Shown: positions 23,688-32,615, counted from the first letter of the stretch. The stretch: DNA of 35,547 bases from Acidobacteriota bacterium (GCA_019247455.1 JAFAOW010000158.1:1-35547), one strand, 5' to 3'. A program made the numbers and translations. The notes: generated by a model from the letters alone, not told the origin.

Positions 23688-23705
23688 CCTATACTTAGGT
23701 ATAGG
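23688..23705. promoter_or_regulatory. Perfect palindrome before the stand-alone receiver gene
   Basis: CCTATAC and GTATAGG pair perfectly around TTAG. It lies just after the FixJ-type gene and about 60 bases before the receiver gene. There is no U-tract, so it is more likely a binding site (possibly for the FixJ-type regulator) than a terminator. Confidence 0.4.
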
Positions 23706-23763
23706 AATTCCTTCCTAACGCATAATAGTTTTTCCCCATCCGGCCCTGATAACCTTGCTGCAA

Positions 23764-24168
23764 ATGACGGACGGGATAGAAGAATCCAAAGGAAAGTCTA
23801 CAGCATTCGTGGCAGTCGTTGACGACGACGAATCAATGCGGGAGGCCACCGAAAGCCTACTCAAATCGGTCGGTTTCCGAACGGCGATCTTCGCTTCGGC
23901 GCACGATTTCCTGAAGGCTGGGGGAGAACTGAAACCGGATTGCTTGATCCTCGACGTGCGAATGCCGGGTATGAGCGGAATCGAATTGCAGAAAAGACTT
24001 ATCGCCGAAAATCGGGACATATCGATCGTGTTCCTCTCGGCACACAGCGAAAGGGGATCGAGGGAAAAAGCGCTAGCGGCCGGGGCGATAGATTTTTTAG
24101 CAAAGCCATTTAACGAAGACTCATTGCTCAAGGCAGTAAAGGTAGCGATAGAAAGAAAAGAGAACTGA
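23764..24168 (+). CDS. Stand-alone receiver-domain response regulator
   Basis: 134 residues from the ATG at 23764 (a TTG 9 bases earlier is possible). It has only a receiver: VVDDDESMREATESLLKSVG, phospho-site Asp64 in CLILDVRMPG, FLSAHS and FLAKPF. It aligns along its length with the receiver of the preceding FixJ-type regulator (shared ATESLL/LESLL, SVGFR, FAS, CLILDVR, AGAI, KPF) but stops where that protein begins its DNA-binding domain. It thus looks like a duplicated and truncated copy, and may act as a phosphate sink or competitor for the kinase. The sigma-54 activator gene follows after 11 bases, so the two are likely cotranscribed. Confidence 0.9.
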   Translation: MTDGIEESKGKSTAFVAVVDDDESMREATESLLKSVGFRTAIFASAHDFLKAGGELKPDCLILDVRMPGMSGIELQKRLIAENRDISIVFLSAHSERGSREKALAAGAIDFLAKPFNEDSLLKAVKVAIERKEN

Positions 24169-24179
24169 GGAGATAGATC

Positions 24180-25274
24180 ATGTTGACGAGTGTCAGAACA
24201 ACCGAACATACGGGCGATTATTACGGTGGTTCTCCCAACGCTGCAGGCAGCAGCAGTTTTCGCGGCGACACCCATCGTCTCGCGAACGTCACTCCTCCCA
24301 AAACGAATTACAGTGAAATTGTCGGCGACAGCGAGCCGATCAGACGGCTTTTGCAGAGAATCGAAACGGTATCGCCGACGGACGCGACGGTTTTGATAAC
24401 GGGCGAAACCGGCACAGGCAAAGAGCTCATCGCCCGGGCGATCCATATGCATTCAAAGCGCCGTAGCGGAGCATTTATCAGCGTAAACTGCGCGGCCATA
24501 CCTCAGCCGCTGATCGCGTCAGAACTGTTTGGCCATGAAAAAGGCGCATTTACCGGAGCGATGCAGCGGCGTTTGGGGCGTTTCGAACTTGCGAATGGCG
24601 GAACGATCTTTCTTGACGAGGTTGGCGACCTTCCCCCTGAAACGCAGGTAGCTTTGCTGCGAGTCCTGCAGGAGCGCGAGATCGAACGCGTCGGCGGTAC
24701 GAAGTCGATCGATATCGATGTCCGCATTATCGCCGCGACTAACCGCGACCTTGAGTCAGCGATCGCCGACGGTGAATTCAGAAGCGATCTATTTTACAGA
24801 CTCAACGTTTTCCCGGTCGAGATCCCTCCTCTGCGTAACAGAAAGGATGACATACCTCTGCTTGTGGAATACTTCATTGACCGCTATGCACAGCAAGCGG
24901 GAAAGAAGCTGGATCTTCCGGACAAGCGCACTATAGACTTGCTTACTTCGTACTCATGGCCCGGCAATGTGCGAGAGCTTCAAAATATTATCGAACGCTC
25001 GATCATCATCTGCGATGGCAGGACCTTTGAGGTGGACGAAAGTTGGCTAAGCACCAGGCAAATTGAGACCGGCCCGGCGGCGTCATCTTTCGCGGCCGCG
25101 CTGATCGGTCAAGAGGTCGTATTGATCGAATCGGCCCTTTCCGATTGCCGCGGCCGTGTCGCCGGCCCATTGGGAGCCGCGGCGAAGCTTGGTATGCCGG
25201 TCTCGACGCTCGAATCAAAGATCAAGTCTCTTAAGATCGATAAATTTCGTTTTCGCTCCGCCGGAACGCAGTAA
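24180..25274 (+). CDS. Sigma-54-dependent transcriptional activator without receiver domain
   Basis: 364 residues; GAGGAG lies 7 bases before the ATG. The first 44 residues are disordered and hold no known sensor domain. The AAA+ central domain (about 45-280) has Walker A GETGTGKE (75-82), the sigma-54 contact loop GAFTGA (122-127), Walker B TIFLDE (142-147), FRSDLFYRLNVFPVEIPPLR, and YSWPGNVRELQNIIERSI. The C-terminal Fis-type helix-turn-helix (about 310-355) reads AAAKLGMPVSTLESKIKSL. It should drive ATP-dependent opening of sigma-54 promoters; a candidate is at 25439-25454 before the next gene. With no attached sensor, its activity must be set by expression or by a partner, perhaps the adjacent receiver. 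Confidence 0.94.
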   Translation: MLTSVRTTEHTGDYYGGSPNAAGSSSFRGDTHRLANVTPPKTNYSEIVGDSEPIRRLLQRIETVSPTDATVLITGETGTGKELIARAIHMHSKRRSGAFISVNCAAIPQPLIASELFGHEKGAFTGAMQRRLGRFELANGGTIFLDEVGDLPPETQVALLRVLQEREIERVGGTKSIDIDVRIIAATNRDLESAIADGEFRSDLFYRLNVFPVEIPPLRNRKDDIPLLVEYFIDRYAQQAGKKLDLPDKRTIDLLTSYSWPGNVRELQNIIERSIIICDGRTFEVDESWLSTRQIETGPAASSFAAALIGQEVVLIESALSDCRGRVAGPLGAAAKLGMPVSTLESKIKSLKIDKFRFRSAGTQ

Positions 25275-25381
25275 AGAAATCTTTCATGAAGGTTGGCTGC
25301 TCAAACGAGCCCGCCCGGTCACCGCTTTATCAGATGTCCGATAGATCAGCAACGGAAAGACCACAACCTTTAACGTCCGCT

Positions 25382-25396
25382 AGCATTGGGAATGCT
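25382..25396. promoter_or_regulatory. Inverted repeat, possible activator binding site
   Basis: AGCATT and AATGCT form a perfect 6-base inverted repeat around GGG, about 50 bases upstream of the candidate -24 box. Distance and symmetry fit an enhancer for a Fis-type helix-turn-helix such as that of the neighbouring sigma-54 activator. It is a short element and could occur by chance. Confidence 0.4.
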
Positions 25397-25438
25397 CTCA
25401 AATGAAGCCGTTCGTCCACCCGAGTTTAATATGCCTGG

Positions 25439-25454
25439 AGGCACTGCTTATGCG
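25439..25454 (+). promoter_or_regulatory. Candidate sigma-54 (-24/-12) promoter before the second receptor
   Basis: AGGCACTGCTTATGCG has the invariant GG (25440-25441) and GC (25452-25453) exactly 10 bases apart. The -24 box agrees with TGGCAC at five of six positions; the -12 box keeps TGC of TTGC. It is about 98 bases before the receptor ATG and follows a sigma-54 activator gene. Confidence 0.5.
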
Positions 25455-25550
25455 AGTCTTGTCGAGAGTTTAAATCTGTGCGAGAATCCCGATTCGACAC
25501 TCTCAGTCACGATTTCGACCTCCCATTGTAAACAGAAGGGGTGTTGAATC

Positions 25551-28500
25551 ATGATTTCCTCTTTCTCAGCAAGTCCTTTCCCCGGTGAGCCGTGGCGCGG
25601 GTGGGCTCTTGTTCTGATCCTCGTTTTGTGTTTTGTCCGCGAGGGGTTTGCCCAGCAGCCCTTCGGCACCATCGTCGGCACGGTGACTGACTCGACCGGC
25701 GCTACCCTCTCCTCAGTTACCGTCGCTATCACGAATGCGGAAACGCAAGTCAGTCAAGTGGTCGTGACGAGTGCCACCGGCGACTATTCTGTGCCCTACC
25801 TCGCGAGCGGGACATACACCATAAAGATGGAACACCCGGGGTTCCAGGCAGCGATGATAAGCCAGGTCATGGTTCGCGCAGCCCAAACCACACGAGCCGA
25901 CATCCGTATGGAAGTAGGAGAGGTCACGGAAGTCGTTGAAGTGTCGGCTGCATCTGCTGCTCTCCAGATGGATTCGGCTGCTGTCGGCACCACGATCGAC
26001 TCCAACGCCGTGAGCGATCTGCCGCTGAACGCGCGTACGTTCGCACAACTAGCAACCTTAGTGCCTGGGGTTGCGCCGCAGGGTGCCGTTAATATCGGCA
26101 CGGACCGGAAACGGGGATCGATCGGAACAGCCTTCGCTATTACGGCCAATGGCTTTGCCGACGTGCAAAACAGTTTCATTTTCGATGGCGTACCGGCGAT
26201 GGACCTGGACAGCTATAATTTCGCGTTCTCCCCCTCGATCGACGCGATCGCCGAGTTCAAAGTCCAAACCAACTCGTATTCAAGCGCCTATGGTGGAGAG
26301 CCAGGCGCACAGGTCGATGTCATAACCAAATCGGGCACGAACGGCTTTCATGGGACGCTGTGGGAGTTCAACCGGAATGATGCCCTCGCCGCGCGCAACT
26401 ATTTCAGTCCGACCAAAGCCCGGCTCAATCGGAATCAATTCGGAGCAAATTTAGGCGGGCCGATTCGTACGAACAAAGCCTTCTTCTTCTTCAATTGGGA
26501 ATCCGGCCGACAAGTCCAAGGCACGGCGAGCCAGTTATTGTCGGTCCCTCCCGAAGCTTTTCGGACGGGTGATTTCTCTTCTGTCCTACCCGTTGGGATC
26601 ATAATCACGGACCCAAAAACGGGTCAACCATTCTTTAATAACAAGATACCTTCCGATCGCATTGATGCCAATGCAAAAACATTCTTGGGGTTCACGCCCG
26701 TGCCGAATCAAAGTTCCAACGCTCTTGGTGCAAATGACTTCCTGACACAGAGTTTTAGCAATCGGACCAAAGAGGATCAGTATGTAGCGCGCGTGAACTA
26801 CAACCTTTCATCTCGCGATACGCTTTCTACACGATACATTTACGATCAACTCGCGACTCCTAATGAACCGCCGACATTCGGAAACGATGAAACCATTAAT
26901 ACGGCAAGGGGCCAGAACGTAGCTGCCGATTGGACGCATACGTTTTCTTCCCGATTCGTCTCGAACGCCCTATTCGGTTGGAACCGTTTTTTCGAGCGGC
27001 AGGTGCTGGGGACTACGAACAAGGCGGGATATGACATCGCTTGCGGACGCATGCACCTTCCTATGGTCGCGTGTGACGCTTTTAACTATGGACCACCGAA
27101 CATCCAGGCCGGTTACTCTGTTTTTGCCGTACGAGACAATGGCCCTCGGGATCGCCTGAATCAGCGCTTGTCTGTGGATGTGAAAAACTCCTTCCAGGTC
27201 GGACGCCACTTGCTCGATTTTGGCGGTTCCGCCTATCGGCTTAATTGGACGTTTCACGAGGTCGTCTTTCCCCGGGGCATATATCTTTTCGATGGGGCGC
27301 AGACGGCGCCCGCGGGCACGGCTCCAACTGCCGCGCACCAGTTCGCCGATTTTCTTTTAGGATTGGCGCACGGGCTGATACTCTCTCCGACGCCGTTCAG
27401 TATCTATGACAACAGCTGGAACACTAACCTATATTTCCAGGACAGCTGGCGCGTTGCTGAACACTTAACGCTCGATCTGGGCTTGCGTTGGGACCTCTTC
27501 ATGCGACCGATCGAGAAGCGAGGCAATGTTGCCAACTATTTTATGAACAGTAATGGCGGACTCATCGCGTCGGGCAAATTCCTTATCGCGAATCGTCCCG
27601 CCGACTGGTCAAAGGCGCTGGTGCTCAACGATTATCGCGATTTTGGCCCGCGCCTCGGGCTGGCGTGGACGCCGAGAAAAAGCACCGTCGTGCGTGCAGG
27701 CTTTGGCCTCTACTACTCCCCCGAGATCTCAAACTCGTACACGCTCATGGGGCTCAACGCTCCCTTCAATCAGTTCGTCAACGTGGTGGCCGGCGCGGCG
27801 AGCCCCATTGAATATGGCAACCCTTCAGCCGTGAACCCGTTGTTTGCCGGCGCGGGCGCGCTCGGGGCGTTTGGCGTAGCCCCGCAACTCCGAGACTCGC
27901 GTGCGTTTCACTGGAACGTCACCGTCGAACAATCGCTGCCCGCCAAACTTCTCCTGAACGTCGGTTATGTAGCGACGCATGGCGACCGTTTGACGAATTT
28001 TTGGGACGCGAATCGCGCGATCAAGCCAACTCTGCCGGGTACGCCCATTGTCAGGCCCAATGCCGGTTTTGGTGCGATATTCATGGCGGGCTCGATCGGC
28101 TCGTCGGATTACCGATCCTTGCAGGTGCAGTTGATCCGGCGCGTCAGAACGGGCCTCAACTTGATGGCGGCCTACACGTTCGCCAAGGCGGTTGGCGACA
28201 CCGACGGCGGAAATTTCGGGTCGGCCTATGGCACGAACCAGATTCAGGATGTTTTCAACATCGATGGCTCGCGGTCGGTCCAAAGCTTCGACATTCGACA
28301 TCGGCTCTCGGCGAGCTTACAGTACGAACTGCCTTTTTTCGACAGCCGGCGCGGATTGGCTCATCAGCTTTTTGCGGGCTGGCAGATCAATGCGATCATC
28401 ACGGCTCAGACTGGCATTGGAAATGGAGTGAGCTACGGCAACGACACATCGAATACAGGAGTTGGCTCGCGGCCGGACATGATCTCTAACCCTGTACTCC

Positions 28501-28811
28501 GGAGATCACAGCGCTCGGCTCAGCGGTGGTTCAATACCGGCGCGTTTGTGGCGCCGCCAGCGGGCAGATTTGGCAACTCGCCGCGTCTGAGCTTTCACAA
28601 TCCGGGTCTCAATAACGTGGACTTGATGGTAGGAAAGAAATTCCGGGTTCGTGAGGGTCTCACTGCGGCTTTGCGGGCAGAATTCTTCAATGTCTTTAAT
28701 CACACGAATTTCAAAGACGTTGACAATAGACTCACGTCACCCGGCTTCGGCTCCATCATTTCAGCGGCTGACCCACGCATTATACAGCTAGGGTTGAAGG
28801 TCTCTTTTTAG
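25551..28811 (+). CDS. Oar-like TonB-dependent receptor
   Basis: 1086 residues. A long signal peptide ends near REGFAQQ (about 35). A carboxypeptidase-regulatory-like domain (about 40-118, GTIVGTVTDSTGATLSSVTV and YLASGTYTIKMEHPGF) precedes the plug (about 130-245, SDLPLNARTFAQLATLVPGV, FIFDGVPAMDLDSY and GGEPGAQVDVITKSGTNGF) and a large beta-barrel ending in IQLGLKVSF. It is similar in layout to the receptor at 18655 but clearly diverged from it. It should import an unknown ligand across the outer membrane. AAGGGG lies about 9 bases before the ATG. The gene stands between a sigma-54 activator and a sensor kinase, which points to dedicated regulation of its expression. Confidence 0.93.
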   Translation: MISSFSASPFPGEPWRGWALVLILVLCFVREGFAQQPFGTIVGTVTDSTGATLSSVTVAITNAETQVSQVVVTSATGDYSVPYLASGTYTIKMEHPGFQAAMISQVMVRAAQTTRADIRMEVGEVTEVVEVSAASAALQMDSAAVGTTIDSNAVSDLPLNARTFAQLATLVPGVAPQGAVNIGTDRKRGSIGTAFAITANGFADVQNSFIFDGVPAMDLDSYNFAFSPSIDAIAEFKVQTNSYSSAYGGEPGAQVDVITKSGTNGFHGTLWEFNRNDALAARNYFSPTKARLNRNQFGANLGGPIRTNKAFFFFNWESGRQVQGTASQLLSVPPEAFRTGDFSSVLPVGIIITDPKTGQPFFNNKIPSDRIDANAKTFLGFTPVPNQSSNALGANDFLTQSFSNRTKEDQYVARVNYNLSSRDTLSTRYIYDQLATPNEPPTFGNDETINTARGQNVAADWTHTFSSRFVSNALFGWNRFFERQVLGTTNKAGYDIACGRMHLPMVACDAFNYGPPNIQAGYSVFAVRDNGPRDRLNQRLSVDVKNSFQVGRHLLDFGGSAYRLNWTFHEVVFPRGIYLFDGAQTAPAGTAPTAAHQFADFLLGLAHGLILSPTPFSIYDNSWNTNLYFQDSWRVAEHLTLDLGLRWDLFMRPIEKRGNVANYFMNSNGGLIASGKFLIANRPADWSKALVLNDYRDFGPRLGLAWTPRKSTVVRAGFGLYYSPEISNSYTLMGLNAPFNQFVNVVAGAASPIEYGNPSAVNPLFAGAGALGAFGVAPQLRDSRAFHWNVTVEQSLPAKLLLNVGYVATHGDRLTNFWDANRAIKPTLPGTPIVRPNAGFGAIFMAGSIGSSDYRSLQVQLIRRVRTGLNLMAAYTFAKAVGDTDGGNFGSAYGTNQIQDVFNIDGSRSVQSFDIRHRLSASLQYELPFFDSRRGLAHQLFAGWQINAIITAQTGIGNGVSYGNDTSNTGVGSRPDMISNPVLRRSQRSAQRWFNTGAFVAPPAGRFGNSPRLSFHNPGLNNVDLMVGKKFRVREGLTAALRAEFFNVFNHTNFKDVDNRLTSPGFGSIISAADPRIIQLGLKVSF

Positions 28812-28868
28812 GGTGGTCGATCTGAAGAGGGCTCGTTGCTTTCCGGAAACCCCATCGTTGGCACATAT

Positions 28869-31800
28869 ATGAATAGAGTCGACATGCCGCGATGGACCTT
28901 GATGACGGCGGTCATTCTTCTCCTTTTCTGGACTCCTGCCTCAGCGCTCAATCCTGAAATCGACATACGTCAATACGCACACAGGGGGTGGAAGATCGCC
29001 GACGGCGCCTTCAACGCTGGTGTCATTTTCGATGTCGCCCAGACGCCTGATGGTTATCTCTGGGTCGCCACCGACGCAGGCTTGTTCCGTTTCGATGGCG
29101 TTAGGAGCGCTCCATGGCAGCCGCCGGCGGGAGCGGCCCTGCCAAACAACGACGTCAGAGTTCTGCACACGGCGCGCGACGGCACGCTCTGGATCGGAAC
29201 GTCTCGAGGAGTTGCGAGTTGGAAAGAGGGAGAGCTGACTCGCTATCCGGTGGTCGACGGGCTCATCGTCGAGTCGCTTATCGAGGACCACGAGGGAACG
29301 ATCTGGGTCGGAACCTCGACCGCGACCGTCGGAAGATTGTGTTCGATCCAAAACGGCAAAACGGAGTGCAACGACTACGGGGGGCGTTTCGGCGCAGGAG
29401 TGACCGCTGTTTACGCAGACAGTCGGGGCAACGTCTGGGCGGGCGCGCGGACTGGCCTATGGCGATGGCTGCCTGGCCCGCCCACTCTTTATTCACTGCC
29501 CGATCCGGACTTCCGGATCAACGCCATGATCGAGAGCGATGACGGGGGCATCCTGGTTACCAAAGACACCGGGATCACAAACGTGAGAAACGGCCAGATC
29601 GAGCCGTTTCCGCTTCCTCGCGGCTTGGAGTTCAAACCCGGCTGTCTACTCCGCGATCGCGACGGCGGCCTCTGGATCGGTGCGGTCGTTGATAGCGGCT
29701 TATTGCATATCCATAACGGCCGATTTGATCTCTATTCTCAATCCGACGGACTCTCCGGCAACACGGTGCCGGCGCTTTTCGAAGATCGGGAGGGCAGCAT
29801 CTGGGTGGCAGCGGCGGACGGCCTTGATCGCTTTCGCGAGTTTGCCGTGACGACAATGTTTGTCGACCAAGGATTGTCGAGTCACGGTGTAGAGTCGGTG
29901 GTGTCGGCAAAAGACGGCACGATCTGGATCGCGACCGACGACGGCCTGGATAAATGGAACAATGGCGAGATCACCGTTTATCGCAGAAGAAGCCCTCCGA
30001 GCGGCTCGACGGCGAGCGCTCCTGCTAGGAATTCCAGGGTCGTTCGCACGATCATTGACCGGGGATTGCCGGCCGATCTACTGACCTCTGCATTTGAGGA
30101 CAGTCTCGAGCAGCTCTGGGTAACGAGTGAGAGCGGCGTCGCGATACTCAAGTCGGACCGTTTTGTCCCGGTGAGCTCGCTGCCGCACGGGCTCGTGCGG
30201 TCGATAGCCGAAGATCGCAAGGGGACGGTCTGGCTGAGTCAGCAGCAAGGGCTGTTCGGGTTGCGCGAGGGACGGGTTGTCGAACAGATCCCGTGGTCTA
30301 CCTTCGGGCACGAAGAGCCGGCCACGGCTCTGGTCCGCGATGACGTGGACGACGGCGTGTGGCTGGGGTTTCGTGACGGCAGCATCGCTCGGTTCACACA
30401 GGGTCGAGTTGCCGCGACATACGCGACGGGCGAAGGGCTTGCCACGCTGTATGCCGACGCGAACGGCGGGGTATGGGCAGCAACCGACGCCGGCTTAAGC
30501 CGGATCAAAGACGGTCAAGTGCTCACATTGAACAGTCAAAACGGATTGCCGTGCAGCACGGTTCACTGGATGATGAAAGATGGGGCAGGCGCGGTCTGGT
30601 TATATACGGCATGCGGCCTGATCCGCATCGCCGAGTCCGACCTGGATGCCTGGACCGCTAGTTCCACTTCGAAGCTGCAGGCGACGGTTTTCGACGCCGT
30701 CGACGGAGTACACAGCCAGCAATTTCATTACGGTTACAGCTCTCTCGTCACCATGTCGCCGGACAGCAGGCTGTGGTTCGTGTCGTCCGGAGGGTTGAGT
30801 GTCATCGATCCCGCTCGAATTCCATTCAACGCCACGCCGCCTCCGGTGCATATCGAGCAGATCATCGCGGACCGGCAAGCCTATGCCACGGAGCACGGAC
30901 TGCGACTGCCGCCGCTGTCTCGCGATGTGGAGATAGACTTTACGGCACTCAGCTTCGTTGCTCCGGAAAAGGTGCGATTCCGTTACAAGCTTGAGGGCTA
31001 CGACGACGACTGGCAGGAGGCGGGCAACCGTCACCAGGCGTTCTACACCAATCTGCCGCCGCGCGCCTATCGCTTCCGCGTACAAGCGTGCAATAACAGC
31101 GGCATCTGGAACGAAGAAGGCGCGCTGCTGGATTTCTCCATCGCCCCGGCCGTCTATCAGACGATCTGGTTCCGCCTGTTTGTCGCCGCCGCCCTGCTCG
31201 CATTGCTGGTGGTGCTCTACCGCCGTCGCATTCACCGGCTGCGGCAGCGCGAGAGGGAGCTTCAACAGACCGTCGAGACCATGCCGGCGATGGCCTTTAT
31301 TGCGCTGCCGGATGGCGCTCGCCTCTTTGTCAACCAGCGTTGGGTGGACTATACGGGCTTGAACGTCGAGCAGGCGTCGGGCAGCGGGTGGCAGGCGGCG
31401 GTACATCCAGAGGACCTCGACCGCGTGCTCAAGAAATGGCGAGACGCGCTTGTAAGCGGCGAGCCGTTGGAGTATGAGATGCGGCTGCGCCGGACGGTAG
31501 ACGGGCAGTACCGCTGGTTCCTGACACGGGCCGTGCCGCTGCGCAACCGGAGCGGCGAGATCGTCAAATGGTACGGCGTCACAACTGACATCGAAGAGCG
31601 CGAGCGGCTGAGACAATTAGAGTCTGAGATGGCGCACATCAATCGGGTAAGCATGCTTGGAGAGCTGACAGCATCGCTCGCTCACGAGATCAGGCAGCCT
31701 ATCGCAGCCGCACTCACCAATGCCAACGCCTGTATGCGCTGGCTCAAACACGATCCCCCAGACCTTGAGGAGGTCCGCGCGGCAGTTGATCGTATTTCCC

Positions 31801-32333
31801 GCGACGGCAATCGTGCAGCTGAGATCATTACGCGCTTGAGGTCCTTTTATACAAAAGGAGTTCCGCCAAAACGCGAATCGGTCAATGTTAACGATATCGT
31901 CGCCGAACTGGTGATGTTACTGCGCAGCGAGGTGGACCGTCATGCGATCACGATGCGAACGGATCTAATGGAGGATTTTCCGGCTGTTCGGGCCGACCGC
32001 GTACAGCTGCTGCAAGTCCTAGTGAACTTGACGCTTAACGCCGTTGACGCGATGAGAGAGACCGGGGGCGAGCTTACGATCAAGTCGCGGTACGAGGACG
32101 GGCAAGTGATAGTCTCGGTCAGCGACACTGGGATCGGACTCCCTCCGGAAACAATAGAAGACATATTTAGCGCGTTCTTTACGACAAAAGCGCATGGCAC
32201 GGGTATGGGACTGGCCATCAGCCGCTCGATCATCGAGGCGCACGGCGGCCGCTTGTGGGCTACCATCAACGACGGGCCCGGGGCGAGTTTCCATTTCAGG
32301 ATACCCGGCGAATCCCACAGCGATCTTGTGTGA
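28869..32333 (+). CDS. Propeller/Y_Y_Y-domain membrane histidine kinase
   Basis: 1154 residues from the ATG at 28869; starts at 28836 (TTG) and 28884 are possible. After a signal peptide the periplasmic part (about 35-690) is built of repeats such as DGTLWIGTSRGVASW, GTIWIATDDGLDKW, GTVWLSQQQGLFGL and GGVWAATDAGLSRI, the Reg_prop beta-propeller. A Y_Y_Y domain follows (about 700-760, YKLEGYDDDWQEAG), then one membrane helix (about 767-785), a PAS domain (about 800-910), a HisKA box with phospho-acceptor His939 (AHEIRQPIAA) and a HATPase (about 1048-1150, NAVDAM, DTGIGL, GTGMGL). It carries no receiver or DNA-binding domain, unlike Bacteroides hybrid sensors, so it must signal to a separate regulator; the FixJ-type protein at 23051 is the nearest candidate. 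Confidence 0.93.
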   Translation: MNRVDMPRWTLMTAVILLLFWTPASALNPEIDIRQYAHRGWKIADGAFNAGVIFDVAQTPDGYLWVATDAGLFRFDGVRSAPWQPPAGAALPNNDVRVLHTARDGTLWIGTSRGVASWKEGELTRYPVVDGLIVESLIEDHEGTIWVGTSTATVGRLCSIQNGKTECNDYGGRFGAGVTAVYADSRGNVWAGARTGLWRWLPGPPTLYSLPDPDFRINAMIESDDGGILVTKDTGITNVRNGQIEPFPLPRGLEFKPGCLLRDRDGGLWIGAVVDSGLLHIHNGRFDLYSQSDGLSGNTVPALFEDREGSIWVAAADGLDRFREFAVTTMFVDQGLSSHGVESVVSAKDGTIWIATDDGLDKWNNGEITVYRRRSPPSGSTASAPARNSRVVRTIIDRGLPADLLTSAFEDSLEQLWVTSESGVAILKSDRFVPVSSLPHGLVRSIAEDRKGTVWLSQQQGLFGLREGRVVEQIPWSTFGHEEPATALVRDDVDDGVWLGFRDGSIARFTQGRVAATYATGEGLATLYADANGGVWAATDAGLSRIKDGQVLTLNSQNGLPCSTVHWMMKDGAGAVWLYTACGLIRIAESDLDAWTASSTSKLQATVFDAVDGVHSQQFHYGYSSLVTMSPDSRLWFVSSGGLSVIDPARIPFNATPPPVHIEQIIADRQAYATEHGLRLPPLSRDVEIDFTALSFVAPEKVRFRYKLEGYDDDWQEAGNRHQAFYTNLPPRAYRFRVQACNNSGIWNEEGALLDFSIAPAVYQTIWFRLFVAAALLALLVVLYRRRIHRLRQRERELQQTVETMPAMAFIALPDGARLFVNQRWVDYTGLNVEQASGSGWQAAVHPEDLDRVLKKWRDALVSGEPLEYEMRLRRTVDGQYRWFLTRAVPLRNRSGEIVKWYGVTTDIEERERLRQLESEMAHINRVSMLGELTASLAHEIRQPIAAALTNANACMRWLKHDPPDLEEVRAAVDRISRDGNRAAEIITRLRSFYTKGVPPKRESVNVNDIVAELVMLLRSEVDRHAITMRTDLMEDFPAVRADRVQLLQVLVNLTLNAVDAMRETGGELTIKSRYEDGQVIVSVSDTGIGLPPETIEDIFSAFFTTKAHGTGMGLAISRSIIEAHGGRLWATINDGPGASFHFRIPGESHSDLV

Positions 32334-32413
32334 GCGTAAGAGTGCATACGATGGACCTGGAAAATTCCCGCGCTCGCTGCCCTACGACCAACCTCACAAA
32401 GACCTGAGCGCTA

Positions 32414-32451
32414 AATAGCGTAGCCTGCCAAGGCTGACGGGCTACGCTATT
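32414..32451. repeat. Long perfect hairpin between kinase and tRNA-Asn
   Basis: AATAGCGTAGCC (32414-32425) and GGCTACGCTATT (32440-32451) form a 12-base perfect stem with a 14-base loop. A competing inner pairing, AGCCT with AGGCT (32422-32426 with 32431-32435), is possible. It lies between the convergent kinase gene and the tRNA and may terminate either, but neither side has a good U-tract. It also looks like a dispersed extragenic palindrome. Confidence 0.6.
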
Positions 32452-32459
32452 GTGAATAT

Positions 32460-32534
<75 letters not shown>

Positions 32535-32568
32535 ATATGGCACGCCCTCTCGGGCGAACTTCAAGAGT

Positions 32569-32601
32569 AAAAACTTGGGCGAGTCTTGTCAAGATTCGCC
32601 C
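32569..32601 (-). terminator. Intrinsic terminator of the porin gene
   Basis: On the minus strand, just after the porin stop (32616), a 25-base near-perfect palindrome (32577-32601; arms GGGCGA and TCGCCC, inner TCTTG/CAAGA, one G-T pair) is followed by AAGTTTTT. This is a strong intrinsic terminator. It also contains TTGACA (32587-32592), 17 bases from TACTCT (32564-32569), which could be the promoter of the tRNA-Asn gene downstream. Confidence 0.85.
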
Positions 32602-32615
32602 GAGCGAGTTACGGT

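Noticed and set aside
23764-25274. A split NtrC-type regulator (receiver and AAA+ part on separate genes)
   Set aside because: The receiver resembles the adjacent FixJ-type receiver more than NtrC receivers, and the AAA+ protein has its own start, ribosome binding site and N-terminal tail. A functional link is still possible.
30600-31616. 338-residue open frame on the minus strand opposite the kinase
   Set aside because: Antisense to the Y_Y_Y, membrane and PAS part of the kinase; low-complexity composition and no recognisable motif.
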